DNA of 64,000 nucleotides from Trichosphaerium sp. ATCC 40318 (lineage: Eukaryota > Discosea > Flabellinia > Trichosidae): assembly GCA_038496445.1 (NCBI GenBank), contig JALMLS010000005.1, positions 174,417 to 238,416 of the forward strand. The letters run 5' to 3'. Below are positions 1-11,333 of this stretch, piece by piece; position 1 is the first letter of the stretch, and every line of letters starts with the position of its first letter. Made by a program: the position numbers and the translations under genes. The notes below the pieces were generated by a model. It was not told where the DNA came from. It saw only the letters and a list, made by a program, of their open reading frames with translations, and searched no databases.

Positions 1-409
1 TGAACAAATACGCATTATGTTTTATTTCTCGCTTTCAAGAGAATACAACTGAGCGCTTGCGGTAGTACAAACAAAGAAAAATCTGCCACAAAACAGAAAA
101 AACTGACTACAATAAAGCGCAAACATATTATTTTTGGGTTTATCGTCGTACCTAGCTACCAAATAGGAGTACCACCAATTATTACTTCATATCATAGTGA
201 GTTCTATGTGCTTTCGCTGGTTAACCAACGAAGCGCTATAAATCGGTTTTTTGGCGGTGTTTAAAAAAGGTTGTATGAGAGCTCAAATAATACGGCTAAA
301 AAGCAATCAAATTATATCGCTGCGCGTAGGGCAAACGATTTTCATGCATTGGGGCTTTTTGTTTTCGTAAAAACTATCAGAAACGTTTTTTTTCTGATTA
401 CGTTTTATG
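1..409. other. Left-edge non-coding stretch
   Basis: No reading frame here shows protein-like content on either strand. It lies beyond the stop codon of the leftward DH-PH-kinase gene and probably holds that gene's 3' flank and polyadenylation region. I see no RNA gene. Confidence 0.4.
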
Positions 410-3400
410 TTAAAATACACCTCTAATCACAGCGCTTGTCACTAACGTATTGACATCAGGTCGATTCTGAGGTTTGTTTACAAGTATAGTTTTAATAAAT
501 TGCGATCTTGACATGGTACCACCAGATGCCTTAGACAATAATTCCGTAACTCTTACGTCTAGTATAGCTAGAAACATCATCAGCAATTGTCCTGGCGTTA
601 AATACCAGAAGCAACTTTTTTTTTTGTACCTTGATATGCTTCTTTGTTGATTGGCATTGTTTTTGCAACCATATACTCATCCTGCGTTGCGCCTAATATA
701 CTCAATAAGTATCATAATATTTATTATGTCACGTGTACTTAGACCCATGAATTTGTTTGTTAGGAGCTCGACCAGTATTATACCAAACATCCAAATGTCG
801 CCTGTGAAACAAAAAAAGTCACAACGAGAATTGTTTTCTATGCGTACATTTTGATGTAAAAGCCTGTTCGAGAACGACCTCTGGTGGATAGTATGGTCTG
901 TAAATAAATACGGTTACATAAGCGAATAAGTTCGGTCAAACGTACAGAAGCCAGAGGTATTGATCAACGAGATTCTTGTGCCATCCTGAAGGTCCAAATC
1001 CCGATAGTTTTATTTGCATTGATGGAAAAACCTTAAGACACTTATCCTGTATTATTCTTTAATATAACGTACTAATATATTATGACTTGTTAAAGCACCA
1101 TGACAAACGTTTTCCCTGTGTAAGAAAGCAAGTCCTGGTTCGTAAAGTCAGAATTAAGTAAGAAAAAGAAAAAAACAAGAAGACTAGAACAAATCTTCCA
1201 ACGTAACGCACCTCTCAATATACCTTTTGCTATTTTAATTTTATCATTCTTTTGTATATTCTTCTCAAAACTAGCTCGCAAAGTTTTTGCAAAAGCAACA
1301 CTCTCAAGAACCATGAATTGTTCAGACAAAGAGCACCCATAAAACTACTCAAACGTAAACCTTTTTTTTTGTTTTAAATCATACCTCTAGTATTGACGGA
1401 TGTGGTCTCAGTTGAGTAAACGCTGCAGCTTCTGTGATGAATGGCTTTTTCTTCTTGTAAATCTAAACTCGTTTGTGATCACAACCCGACAATACCTTTG
1501 ATTTTTTTTAAGCGTACTTTTACTGTTACTTTAGCCCCTCTCCATATTGCAAAGTGTGTTCTCCCACACCAAAAAGCTTGTAGTTTTCCAACTGGCTCTA
1601 TTTCTTCTTTCTTTATTTGCCACATATTTAAGCCTTGAATAGTGTAAGTCTATAAAGGCACAACAACATAAACTCTCTAACTTACGATAAACTGGGCTTT
1701 TTAGTTTAGCCAATTCCTTTGCTTTCTTTGTGTTCTGTCTTTCTTGTGCTTGACACTTTTGTTGTAAATTAGAATACTCCTCTTGTAGCTTAGTCATCGG
1801 CATATCAGGATTTACTACAACATCACGATCAGCGCTTCCCTACAAACAAAGAATTAGCTTTCTTTAAAAAAATCGAGCTTTGGTTTACTATTAGTTCAGC
1901 AACTGGAGCTATCTTGCTTGGTATTGAGTCTCTTTTATCCTCAAGCGGTTCATTGACAGTATAATCACTTTCCCATTGTAGCCTAAAACCAACAGAACAA
2001 CATTAACAGCGACACGTGGAAAAAAACACCTGAAGATGAAAGCTATTTAAGAGCATACGAGTTTGCGCTTTGTATTGCTGTATAAAGCTCTCTAGTCCAT
2101 TCTGTTGTTAATTGTGCTGTATCGGTCAGGAAATAGAATATTTGGTTATCACAAATCAGTATGAACTCAAGTTGGCCTAAAAAAGAAATGAGGAAAAAAT
2201 CTGTAAAATCGAAAAATAAGTGCGTGTTTTGTACCTAGTTCTGGATCTATCAACATGCACTTTTCAAGGTCTAATGTAAAGCATTGCTTGTCTCTATGTC
2301 TTGAACCTTCCAAGTCAATGTATAGATTACTTCTCGTAACTGATATAGATGCCTTATGAACTTGTCTTGAAGCAGTCTTTTTAGAGCTTCTTGAAGCTCT
2401 CTTTGCTTTTCCAATATTTGATTTTCCAATACTTACAAGAAGTTTACCCTTTTTCAAGACAAGAGCTTGTAGGTCGCGCTTTGGCCTTTGCATAGTACCC
2501 TTAATCAGAATCAACATAACAAACCATACGGAAACTGAGATTTCAAAAAAAGTACCAAGCTCATCCCTCTGTAAGCGCTTCCATCGGCTACAGAACTTTG
2601 TAAGTATATCAAAGGCGCTATGGGAAACATAAAAACTTTCAGCTGACCTTTGTTTGGGTATGCTACTTTTACAATCTTCTCAAGTTGTGCTTCCATCTTG
2701 TCTTTGGCTTTTTTAATAAACTCCATATCTCTAAACACATGGCCGTCAGCGAGGCCACTATTTTTACCTGTAATAAAAGAACGCACGGGTCGTCATCTAG
2801 TGTGTTTGTAATAAGATCCTAAGGCAAACAAAAGGTTATTGGATAAACAACGAGTTTTAGGGAAGTACGTCAAGTAATCGAGGATATTCCTTAACACGTT
2901 GCAAAGGCATTTCAATAACAGTTAATAAATTCATACGACACTCTTTCCCCTTTATTTTCTACGCGAATCCTTCAATATTACGTTGCAAAAAAAAATCACG
3001 TGACAATAGACGTACCGCTTCAACTTTTGCAAATTTTCTAAGGGATCTCCCTTGATATAACTTCTCACGTGTTCCAGGGAGGTGTTGACAATAATAGTAA
3101 TATAATCTACAACAATTATCCACAAAAAGATTTACAACAGATCCAATATGCCCATAACCGTTTTTCTGATCTTGTACAAGTCCACCAACGAACTTTAGAT
3201 GTACTTGAATTATTTGAGGCAAATTAAGCATCAACTAGTCCCCATGATCATCAGCGCTAAGCCAAATAGTTTTTACACGTGCCTCGTGTACTGTATCCCT
3301 TCCAAGAGCTTTTTCAAGTTGAGACACGTATAACTACTGCTAATTAGTTTTATATGAGGTGGAGTGTTGATATGACCTGAGATGATCGACTCAAGTTATT

Positions 3401-3511
3401 AATGTAAACTGTTTCTTCATCAACTATTTTCTTTAACACTTCCCGTTTCCAGACCTTGAAAGAATCTGTAATGATTTGAGAAGCTTCTTCCAAAGCCTCA
3501 GGGGTTGCCAT
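410..3511 (-). CDS. RhoGEF (DH)-PH-coiled coil-pseudokinase fusion protein
   Basis: Multi-exon gene starting MATPEALEEA at 3511. The DH (Dbl homology, Rho GTPase exchange) domain runs from the start to about 2770, with its conserved core EMPLQRVKEYPRLLD near 2900. A PH domain follows (about 2500-2040), ending in the WTRELYTAI helix. Next come a linker and a KLQEEYSNLQQKCQ coiled coil (about 1800-1700). A kinase-like domain fills about 1650-410. It keeps the beta-3 lysine (AKVTVKV), the helix-C glutamate region and the DIWMFGIILVELL helix. Its HRD position reads HGA (CHGALTSHNIL) and its DFG position reads GFG, so both catalytic aspartates are gone. In known proteins DH-PH pairs activate Rho or Rac at membranes, so I infer a Rho exchange factor with a regulatory pseudokinase tail. 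Trio and Kalirin show a comparable but not necessarily homologous layout. Introns begin GTAC, GTAT or GTCA; splice phases were checked at several junctions only. Confidence 0.85.
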
Positions 3512-3780
3512 TAATACAAAGGTTGGATTCAGAAAAACGTACTAAGTAAAAGGAAAGATGACTTAAGTGCAAGAATGTACGGTGGATGCCATTGTGATCA
3601 CTAATTAACGAGCGTATGAACATAAACTATCTATTATGTACACTTTGTGTTTCGTACATAGCGTTACAAACAACGAATGTTATTTCATTCAACGTTGGTT
3701 TAACTTTTCCTAGAACCTTTAAAACGATGTTGAATAGGTATCGCATGAAGCCTAACCTACTTGTCGTCTACCACCAACCT
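3512..3780. other. Spacer between two leftward genes
   Basis: No convincing gene. A 104-residue rightward frame (3616-3930) covers the antisense of the degraded repeat gene at its right half and lacks domain-like content. The 5' region of the DH-PH gene should lie just right of 3511. Confidence 0.4.
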
Positions 3781-4662
3781 ATTTGCAACGATAATAGCAG
3801 TCAACTGTCCGTTGATACTTCAACGCCTGTACTCCCCTTCCCGTCTGTTATTTACGTACCTACACATCGCTTGCAATTGTCCGTTGCTATACAAAGCCTT
3901 GTACTCCCTTCTTTTTTTCCATTGATATAATTGGTAACTTTACACAATGTTCTATCATAATTCCAACGCTTGTGCTCTCCTTCCCGTTTACCATTAACGT
4001 AAGTACAGTGTTCGCACAATTTTCCATTTGCATTCCAACTCTTCCACTCTCCTTCTCGGTAGCCTTTGACGTAATAGGACTCTACCATACCTCCATTGAC
4101 AGCCCACTCTTTGTGCGAGCCATCTAGTTTATCATTGTTATAATGATATAAGTGATACAACTGGCCATTCCTAGTCCAACGCTTAAATTCCCCCTCTAGT
4201 GTACCATTGACATAATATGACTGCTCCCACAGCTGACCATTATCATGCCACTTCTTGTACTCCCCTTCTAGTACTCCATTGGCGTAATTACGCAGCCACC
4301 ATAACTGACCAGATTGATTCCATACTCTGAGCTCTCCGTCTTGATTGCCATCCACGTAAGTATATTGCTGCGACAAACTGCCATTTTTGTGCCAACTTTT
4401 GTATTCTCCGTGTTGTGTACCATGTCTCCAATAAGCTTGACACTTCATAAGATTTTCACTCCTTTTGCCATTTTCCGTGCTTTTTCATCTCATCATCGAA
4501 CCTCGTGGTAATTGCCGTCTGTTTCGAAAGGAGTGGCCAACGCAAATAGACTGACGCATCTAAATCGATAATATCAAGCTGAATCTCAACTGGAAGGTGT
4601 AATAGATGACAATCATCTGGTTTTAAGCTAATTCTCTCTTCAATGCTTGTTACGCTCTCCAT
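3781..4662 (-). pseudogene. Broken F-box/MORN-type (YwqK-like) repeat gene
   Basis: The first frame (4662-4456) encodes an N-terminal F-box-like segment (HLPVEIQLDIIDLD) and then hits TGA at 4456-4458. The second frame (4448-3852) carries about eight MORN_2/YwqK-like repeats of the form W..NGQL..Y.NG..EGE.K. The repeats continue in a third frame after a missing G in a GGGG run near 3906-3908. They end at a TGA (3820-3822) that replaces the expected Trp of the repeat. The intact paralogue is on the same strand at 18.0-19.1 kb and aligns through F-box and repeats, including the RFD..(M/L)KK.G.WQK joint. Two frame shifts plus a nonsense codon support a pseudogene. A sequencing error could explain one break but hardly all three. 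The coding function it once had is unknown. Confidence 0.8.
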
Positions 4663-5037
4663 TTTAGATTTTACAAGGGCCTGTTGTACGCGAAGAGTAA
4701 ATTAGATACAGATTTTGAAGGTAAGGAAGATAGTTAAGTTTGGTTATTTTGTGAAAACCAACTGTCAAAGCGAGTAAATTCTTCACGTGATTATAGCCCT
4801 CGTTCATTCAATTACTATATTGTCACATGTCCAATAATTGTACATATGGCTTAAAAGGGTATTACTGAGAAGCAGTTTGAGCTCATAAAATGCACTAAAT
4901 GATAGCAATCCAGTGGTAAGAATTACATCTTAGTTGGCTTTTATTCGACACGTTGATTCTTGTAGAAAAATCAAGTTTGTGAAAGCTTTGTGATTAATAT
5001 TTTCGCGTAATTGGGCTACAAAAGCAATGTGTAAGTT
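4663..5037. other. Spacer, no gene seen
   Basis: AT-rich DNA between the broken F-box gene and the 3' end of the RraA-like gene. I see no open frame with protein-like composition and no tRNA-like cloverleaf. Confidence 0.4.
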
Positions 5038-5870
5038 TCACTTCTTCCCAAACTTTTGTACAATATTTCTTTTGAATTGTGCTTTCGCTTCAACAAATTC
5101 ATCAACAACTTGTGATGATGGTTTCCCAGCTTGATAAGTGTAATGTTAGATTATGATAGCACGTATTCATATGGCTAACCCAAAAAATACGCTCACCTGC
5201 AGCCTTTCCAACTTGAATAATAGTATCACATTCATTTTTATCCATGAAAATAGAAGCATCTAGTAGTTTTTCTTCATCCTCTTTTGGAATAGCCATAAAC
5301 CCATGTTTATCAGCATGAACTAATTGACCCGGTTTTATAGTTGCTCCAAATACATCTAATGGGACATTCCATTCAACAGGGTATGCGTGAGCATGTCCAA
5401 CTGTCAATCTTCTTCCAAGAGTCTAACAAATTACAATAAGAGTTTTCATGCTTTTTGTCACCAACGCACTTTGAACCCTGAATTTCTGATATCGTCAACA
5501 TCTCTTATAGCTCCATCTATAATAGCACCAACACTTTGCAACGAAAATCAGCCAAATAAGGAAAAGTAGTTAAATGTACATACCATCCGTATGCTTTGTG
5601 TATATTAGCGGATACCTCTCCCCACCCACTTCCGTAGCATTTAGGATAGTCTAGATCCTTCACAATCACTATTTTAGGTCCTTTTATACTAGAGATGTAC
5701 TCGTGGTAATCTCTGACTGCGCTAGTGTTCTTCTACGCGAATGGTTAAGTATACATACTAGGCACCCACTACGAACCTTGTGAGAAAACTTTGAAGGCTC
5801 CAATACCATAGTAACAGCGTATCCTACCATTGGGCCTGATTCAGGCATAAAATCTACAGTCTCTTCCAAA
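5038..5870 (-). CDS. RraA-like protein (HMG/oxaloacetate aldolase superfamily)
   Basis: Four exons join into an RraA-fold protein. Exon segments read SGPMVGYAVTMVLEPS, then KGPKIVIVKDLDYPKC and GSGWGEVSANIHKAYG, then GAIIDGAIRDVDDIRNSGF. The last coding part has the family signature VFGATIKPGQLVHADKHGFM and ends NIVQKFGKK. The GW(G)E and GAI.DG..RD blocks form the active site in this superfamily. Members include bacterial RraA, which lacks enzyme activity and inhibits RNase E. Others are divalent-metal 4-hydroxy-4-methyl-2-oxoglutarate/oxaloacetate aldolases, the more likely role in a eukaryote. The GAIRD arginine and aspartate are present. The N-terminal exon is not resolved: the reading frame is open from about 5870 but without a convincing ATG. 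A start at the internal ATG before PESGP would make a short protein. Confidence 0.8.
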
Positions 5871-6442
5871 TTGAAGGCATCTTCGCGTGGTAAGTGTCAA
5901 ACGCTAGTGCCGTTTTAATTGGCCGTACCACGCGCAATATCGTGCTTCGTGATTTGTTCCCAACCGTTGTAGATTGTACTAGCGACACTAAGCGTTTAGT
6001 AGTACCTACCAACTCACCATGTGTTCCAACGTCTGAGTTGAAGCAATTCGGAATCAGACAGACGCTTTTCTTGCGCGTTTTCAGTGCTTTTAAAGCGACG
6101 ATCAATAGTTGCAAGTTTTAGTGTTCGATTAGTGGTACCAACCCTAGACGTAACGCGTGCAAGCATAATGTTAACTAACATCCAGCAGTTAAGTTGAAAA
6201 GCTACGAATCAACCATCTTTATCTTGCCATCAAGGTTATCAACGCACGTGAACCGGGGAGGCGCTTTCACAGCACCATTCTTGCTCTCAGAGTCTGGTTT
6301 TCTGTAAACTGAAGAAAATCAGTCTAGTAACTAATACGCGTGATCTATGTGCCCTTTTTGGGTAAAATAGAACACCCAAGGGTTAAAGTTTCTTTGTACA
6401 TTTTTTTACAGTTGATTTTTTTTGATAGTTTTGGTTTTTTTT
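5871..6442. other. Upstream region of RraA-like gene and 3' flank of HRD1 gene
   Basis: It holds opposing short frames around 5854-6121 that mirror each other and resemble no family I know. The first exon of the RraA-like gene may hide here. There is no other supported gene; pyrimidine-rich DNA at 6410-6450 flanks the HRD1-type stop codon. Confidence 0.35.
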
Positions 6443-9295
6443 TCATTTGAGGTTCTGTGAATTCGTTAATCGCCTCTGTGCTGCTTCATAAGCCTTTCTC
6501 CTCTTTGTAATAGCATCATCTTCTATAAAATCAGCCTTTGGTTGTTCTTGTTCCTCTTCTTTTGAGTCTACAGGTTCAGCTGCCGTAGAAGTATTTGTTT
6601 TAATTTCTTGTTCAAGAATAGAAGCTTCTACCTTTTCTTTCTTCTTCTGTAAAAATGCTTTCCGTCTATCGTGAAGAAGTTGTAATTTCCTCCGTCTAAG
6701 GCTATCCTGACGTTCATCTGATGTTTGTGCAAATGTATCTGATAGCGCTGGTGGTGGGAGGCTTGGTGATGGTGGAGGGCTTGGTGTAGATGCTATACTT
6801 GGTGCTTGTTGAGGTTGGTGTTGTGTTTCTTGTACAATGTTTTGTGTAGATGGTTGTGCGGCCTGTGGCTGTGTATCGGGAGCATCAGCTTGTTGATCTG
6901 GTGGTGGAACATCAGGCCATGTTCCAAGAAGTCCATTGATAGCGTTATTGAGAGTAACCTAGAAGTAGTCAAAAAAGAAGAAACTTACAAACCTAGCTCT
7001 TTTTTGTTGAGGTGTACCTCTACATTCAAAGTACGCATCAAATCTCGTGCTATAACATCCTCAGGTATGTTAGGAAATACTTCTCGGATGCGTAAAACAT
7101 GCTGACGTGGCACATGCCGGTGCCGTAAAGGAAAATTCATTGGGGCTTGTCGCTGGCCAGGTTGTTGACCACCTATAAATTGTTTTGTTAGCTTATTATG
7201 TACTTAGACCTCTTTTGTTTAGTTGAGTTCTCGTCACCGTTGGGGGTAACAGTCGCTGTGTAGCTAGCTACCATTCGTACCTCCCATAAAGGGCATTTGT
7301 TGACGCTGTCGCTGTTGTACGACTTCAACTGTAAAAGTAGGAAGCCAACCGAACCATCCGCCGCCACGTGTTCCCCACAACGTCCTATGACCTGGGTGAG
7401 GATCCGCAGCTGTTGATGGGTCGTACTGATTTCCGTTATTAGTATTATTATTTGGTTGCTAAAGGCAAGTTAGACCAGGTGATACATAAAAGAAAAGAAA
7501 AAAATAAGAGACAAAAGAATAATTGGCTCGTACCTGTTGGTTATTGTCTGCTTGACCACTCTGATCGTTATCATTCTCCAATATAGATCTTCTACAAATA
7601 GGACACGAGTGGTGATACTCTAACCATGACCGAAGGCAGTGGCTATGTTGAAGGTATTAGCACAAAAGTGTTGAACTTCGACTTACCTGTGGAAGATATG
7701 ACCACAAGGCAACTTGCGTGCACTTGTCATTGTTTCGCGGCAAATAGCACAGGTATCGTTATATTCGCTAATTTCTTCTTCAGTAGCTTCAACAAACCTA
7801 AAATGTAACGTAAGAGAATGCTCAGTGACGAAAAGAAAACAAACAATCAAATTATTAAAAAATATACCTGTTCTCCATGTTGTTTACTATTCGTCTGTAG
7901 TTATTATACGCTCTTATCTTCTCGCGCAAGTTATTAAATACAAGACGCATGTGTAAGAATATTATAGCATCCACCAAACTCAAGGAAATACCGTGCAGTA
8001 TAAGAATTTGAGCGTAATGAGCCAAAGTCGCTAGCAATATCATTGTGTCCGTGAAAAATTCTGTATAATACATGTATACGCCACGTTTTTCCCACGTGCC
8101 ACCTTGTACCATATCCATCAAGTGAATACCATATTTTATAAGAGTTTGTATAGTATCCAAGAACAATGTAACACACTCGAAAGTCAACAAAAGAAGCAAA
8201 GAAGCGCCTACAAAAAAAAAACTTAGTATCGAAAAAATTCCCACAAGTTTTTCTCAAGTGAACACAACACAAAAGGCAATTAAAATTCAAAATAAAATTT
8301 ATGTAAATAATACTAATGATAATGCAATATTTCACCGTAATCAAATCAAATTTTATCGGACTAATGGCAAAATAAAAAAACTTTTTTACAAAAAACAGAC
8401 ATATTTTTTGGAATTGCGTCATGTATTTTTTTTTTGTACCGTTTTTTCTAAACACAGAGAGACAAACATAGAACCAAGCCAAGTCAGCAAACATGATAGA
8501 AAATAATAAAGTAATCATTCTAGCATAAACACTCCATTGTAAGTTAGGTGTATACGTCGTTAACTAAGCGTAAATTAATCTGCAGTTCGGTATTCGTTTT
8601 TTTTCTTTTTTGATCTTTTTCGTTTTTACTGTTTCTCAAATACCCGATAAATAGTTGTACGCATACAACACACGCGTACACCCAAGACTAAATTGTTTTT
8701 TCACTCGGAGCCTATCTCCCAAAAAAATACGTACGTTGCGGAATCTATCTTTCGATAATCCCGAGAATATGTTTAGAAACCCTAGAACGGCAAACCAAAC
8801 AACCCAACTAAATTGTCGTTTAGAAATATTTTCATAATTGATTAAAAGGTTGTTTTATCGTTTTTCTTACGCACCCTACGATGTGTGATGGCTCTGGTTC
8901 GAGAATTGCAGTGATAAATACAATTTTTACCAAAACATAGTTAATGACACGATCCCACGCACGCTATACGTGTAAATAGGCATTAGGTATTTCGTTATGT
9001 ACCTGTGACTCAGCATCGGTGAGCTCGCCAAAAAATAGGTATTGGAGGAGCTTACCACACAATATGAGAGCGTTTATACCCATGTTGAATATTATCTGAT
9101 TAATGTTAGATACGTGGGCATTACAGCACCAACAAGATGGTTGGCCTATGTAACACGTACAAGTAAATACGTTTTAGAGTGTAAAAGCTCAGCGGTAGCC
9201 CATGCCAACTCACCATCAGCTTTTCGCCATACATTCCACAACGAAAGCCCGAAAAACGACACCGAAAACGCAGTGTAGTACAGAAGCGCACTCAT
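6443..9295 (-). CDS. HRD1/gp78-type ER membrane E3 ubiquitin ligase with CUE domain
   Basis: ERAD ubiquitin ligase. Exon 1 starts MSALLYYTAFSVSFFG at 9295. Membrane exons follow with FGELTDAESQ (HRD1-like FFG.LR..E), WDRVINYVLVKIVFITAI, FSWVVWFAVLGFL and VYARMITLLF. Further on are LIKYGIHLMD and the NYRRIVNNMENR block that precedes the RING. The RING-H2 finger is split by an intron: CAICRETMTSARKLPCGHIFH at 7800-7690, then CHRSWLEYHHSCPICRR. A Gln/Asn/Pro-rich tail leads to a CUE-like ubiquitin-binding helix set (REVFPNIPEDVIARDLMRT) near 7080-7000. A charged tail ends SQNLK. Transmembrane-RING-CUE is the gp78/AMFR order, while the membrane part reads more like HRD1/synoviolin. It should sit in the ER membrane and ubiquitinate misfolded proteins for the proteasome. 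About nine exons; several donors are GTACGT-like. Domain calls are secure; exact joins are by eye. Confidence 0.9.
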
Positions 9296-9677
9296 GCGTG
9301 TCGTTCGCTTTTTTTATGGTCAATGACTGTCCGTACAATTCGCAAAAAAGTGCCAAGAAAAAAAAACGTGGCAACGAGAAATTAAGCCTTTGTCAATTTG
9401 TTGCCAAAACCAACATATTCAATATGTAGCATTATTCAAACTGCCACGCATGCAGAAAATACACTAAAATTTGATTTCTTTCAGAGATATCTTTTTATTT
9501 AAAGAACAGAGCCCTTCTGGGTTCTGGCTCAAGTATGTGCTCTGTTAGTGGTGAGGAAGCGAGAGCAGGAACAAAAACGCGAATTGGGAATTTCCATTTC
9601 AAAATATCACACTTTCTTGTATTGTCGCACCAATCCTAACTCAAATTATTAGTCTACATTACTTGTAATATATCTCT
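9296..9677. other. Spacer between HRD1-type gene and RGP1
   Basis: It should contain the HRD1-type promoter (right of 9295) and the RGP1 3' flank. A small rightward frame at 9202-9429 overlaps HRD1 exon 1 antisense and is not protein-like. Confidence 0.35.
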
Positions 9678-11169
9678 TCATACCGCCGAAAACCTCTCAA
9701 TATTATTATCCCAAACTGCTGGCGTGATAAACTCAAACCTAACAACCCACTTCACTGAGACTAGAAATACGTTATTATTGTAAATACTAATGTGGAAGAT
9801 TAATCATTTACCTATCTCATTATGACATGTTTGTGGTGCTTCAGTGGGGATATACAAATTAAAATGTGTGTTGATTGTATTTATAGTAGAATCATGGAAT
9901 TCTGAGAAAACAGTTCTTGTTACGCTTCCTGAACGAGAAGGGTTTAAGAAATCAGTTACTATCTCCTCCTCAGTTTCAAGGAATACATTAACCTAGTACA
10001 TTGTATTAGAATTCATTGACACTAGCAGTTTTTCTCTCATATTAAACTACGTACTTGAAAGCAAGGAACTTCAGACTTTGAAAAATCAAAGATACCGTAC
10101 ACGCTCTCTCCATGGCAATAAGCAGTTTTTTTAACAGAAAATTTAACAAGATTTCTTTCTCCCTTGTTAATATTAATAGGAACTAAATGGTTGTCAATAA
10201 CGAAGCAACATAAGAAAAAGTAGTACCAGAATGCCCTTGCTTGGCTAGGATAGTGCGTATTGTGTTACGTAGTTGTAAATCTTCGATTAAAATTGGTTGT
10301 GTCGTTTCTGGGCAATACTTGTGGACAACATCTAAAAGAAATGTTAAATGTATTTTTGACACATTGCAAAATGTTAAACAATTGAAGAGAAAAAATACCC
10401 AATGTCAAAGCTGTATCTGTAGCTACTTCAAGGGCTACCTTTAATTCATTTTGAAGTGGCATTACTGGATGATTACATATAGATAAGCCTATAATACATT
10501 AAACGGAGAATACATAAAATTTCAGTAACATCACGTGATTGTACAAGAAAAACGTGACAAAAAAAAACGTACCTGCTGCAGGGTTTACTACGTTCAAACG
10601 AATCTTTAGTGTCTTGGGAGCATCTTTTGGTGTTTTTTGAACAACAAGCATTGCCGCATAAAAGAATTTTATCGTCTTTCCTATGTAGGAAGGTGGGAGG
10701 TTTTCTGGTAATTTACAAGTGTATACATCTAACACATGTTACTTTGGTTCAGTAGTTAGAAAAAAACAGGACAGGATGGTGCCTGATAATCTTTGTATCT
10801 ACAAACGCTCGCCGTACATGTTTTTGAGGAGCCTGGGGCTATTTTAATGTCGTTGAATAGTGTTTGTTGAGGTGTAAAAAACAAAAATCGGCCATTGGGT
10901 CCTAAGACGAATATTAGAGCCATTAATACGCGATCTTTACCTAATTTAGGTAGATATTCTCTGCCTTTGTATTTAGAGAGGCTAGGTGGCGCTCCAAGTT
11001 GCACCCACGAGCTATCAACAACATAGTGGCCGTATAACTGTACGTGAGCGAAAGAAGCGCATTCTTCGCTTTTATTTGTGGCAGGTGCTGAAAATGTAAC
11101 AAATATATTGACTGTGTGGCCTGGGAATACAGCACGTTGTGGTAGTAGGCATTGTACGTGCAAAACCAT
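9678..11169 (-). CDS. RGP1: RGP1-like subunit of the Ric1-Rgp1 Rab6/Ypt6 GEF
   Basis: Starts MVLHVQCLLPQRAVFPGHTV at 11169, the beginning of an arrestin-like beta-sandwich. It continues with a SSWVQLG strand and the TLFNDIKIAPGSSKT element. The family block LPENLPPSYIGKTIKFFYA (about 10710-10650) is followed by LKIRLNVVNP. Later exons read GERNLVKFSVKKTAYCHGES, VYGIFDFSKSEVPCFQ, and end VKWVVRFEFITP...RFSAV. In yeast and animals Rgp1 binds Ric1, and the pair activates Ypt6/Rab6 at the Golgi for endosome-to-Golgi traffic. The length (about 360-400 residues by eye) is shorter than the fungal protein but covers both conserved halves. Six or so short introns. No Ric1 homologue is visible in this window. 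The next gene to the right starts 165 bp away and is divergent, so the two may share a promoter region. Confidence 0.85.
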
Positions 11170-11333
11170 TTTACACTGCTATTTGATGCCTTTATGCGTG
11201 TACAAGCGCTATTGATGTGCCACGTTGAGCATTACTTTGACTTTACTCTCATTAAGTCTTGCTTTGTTGAATTACAGTGTTCTTGTATTTGGCGCACTTC
11301 TTGCGTGTCAATGGATATAGTTTCCTTAGTACA
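11170..11333. promoter_or_regulatory. Shared divergent promoter region (RGP1 / PARP gene)
   Basis: The start codons of RGP1 (leftward, 11169) and the PARP gene (rightward, 11334) are separated by only this stretch, so it should hold both promoters and 5' UTRs. No TATA box or named motif was identified; the call rests on geometry. Confidence 0.4.

Noticed and set aside
3616-3930. 104-residue plus-strand frame with a signal-like start
   Set aside because: Its right half is the antisense of the F-box/MORN-type pseudogene repeats, and its composition is explained by that.
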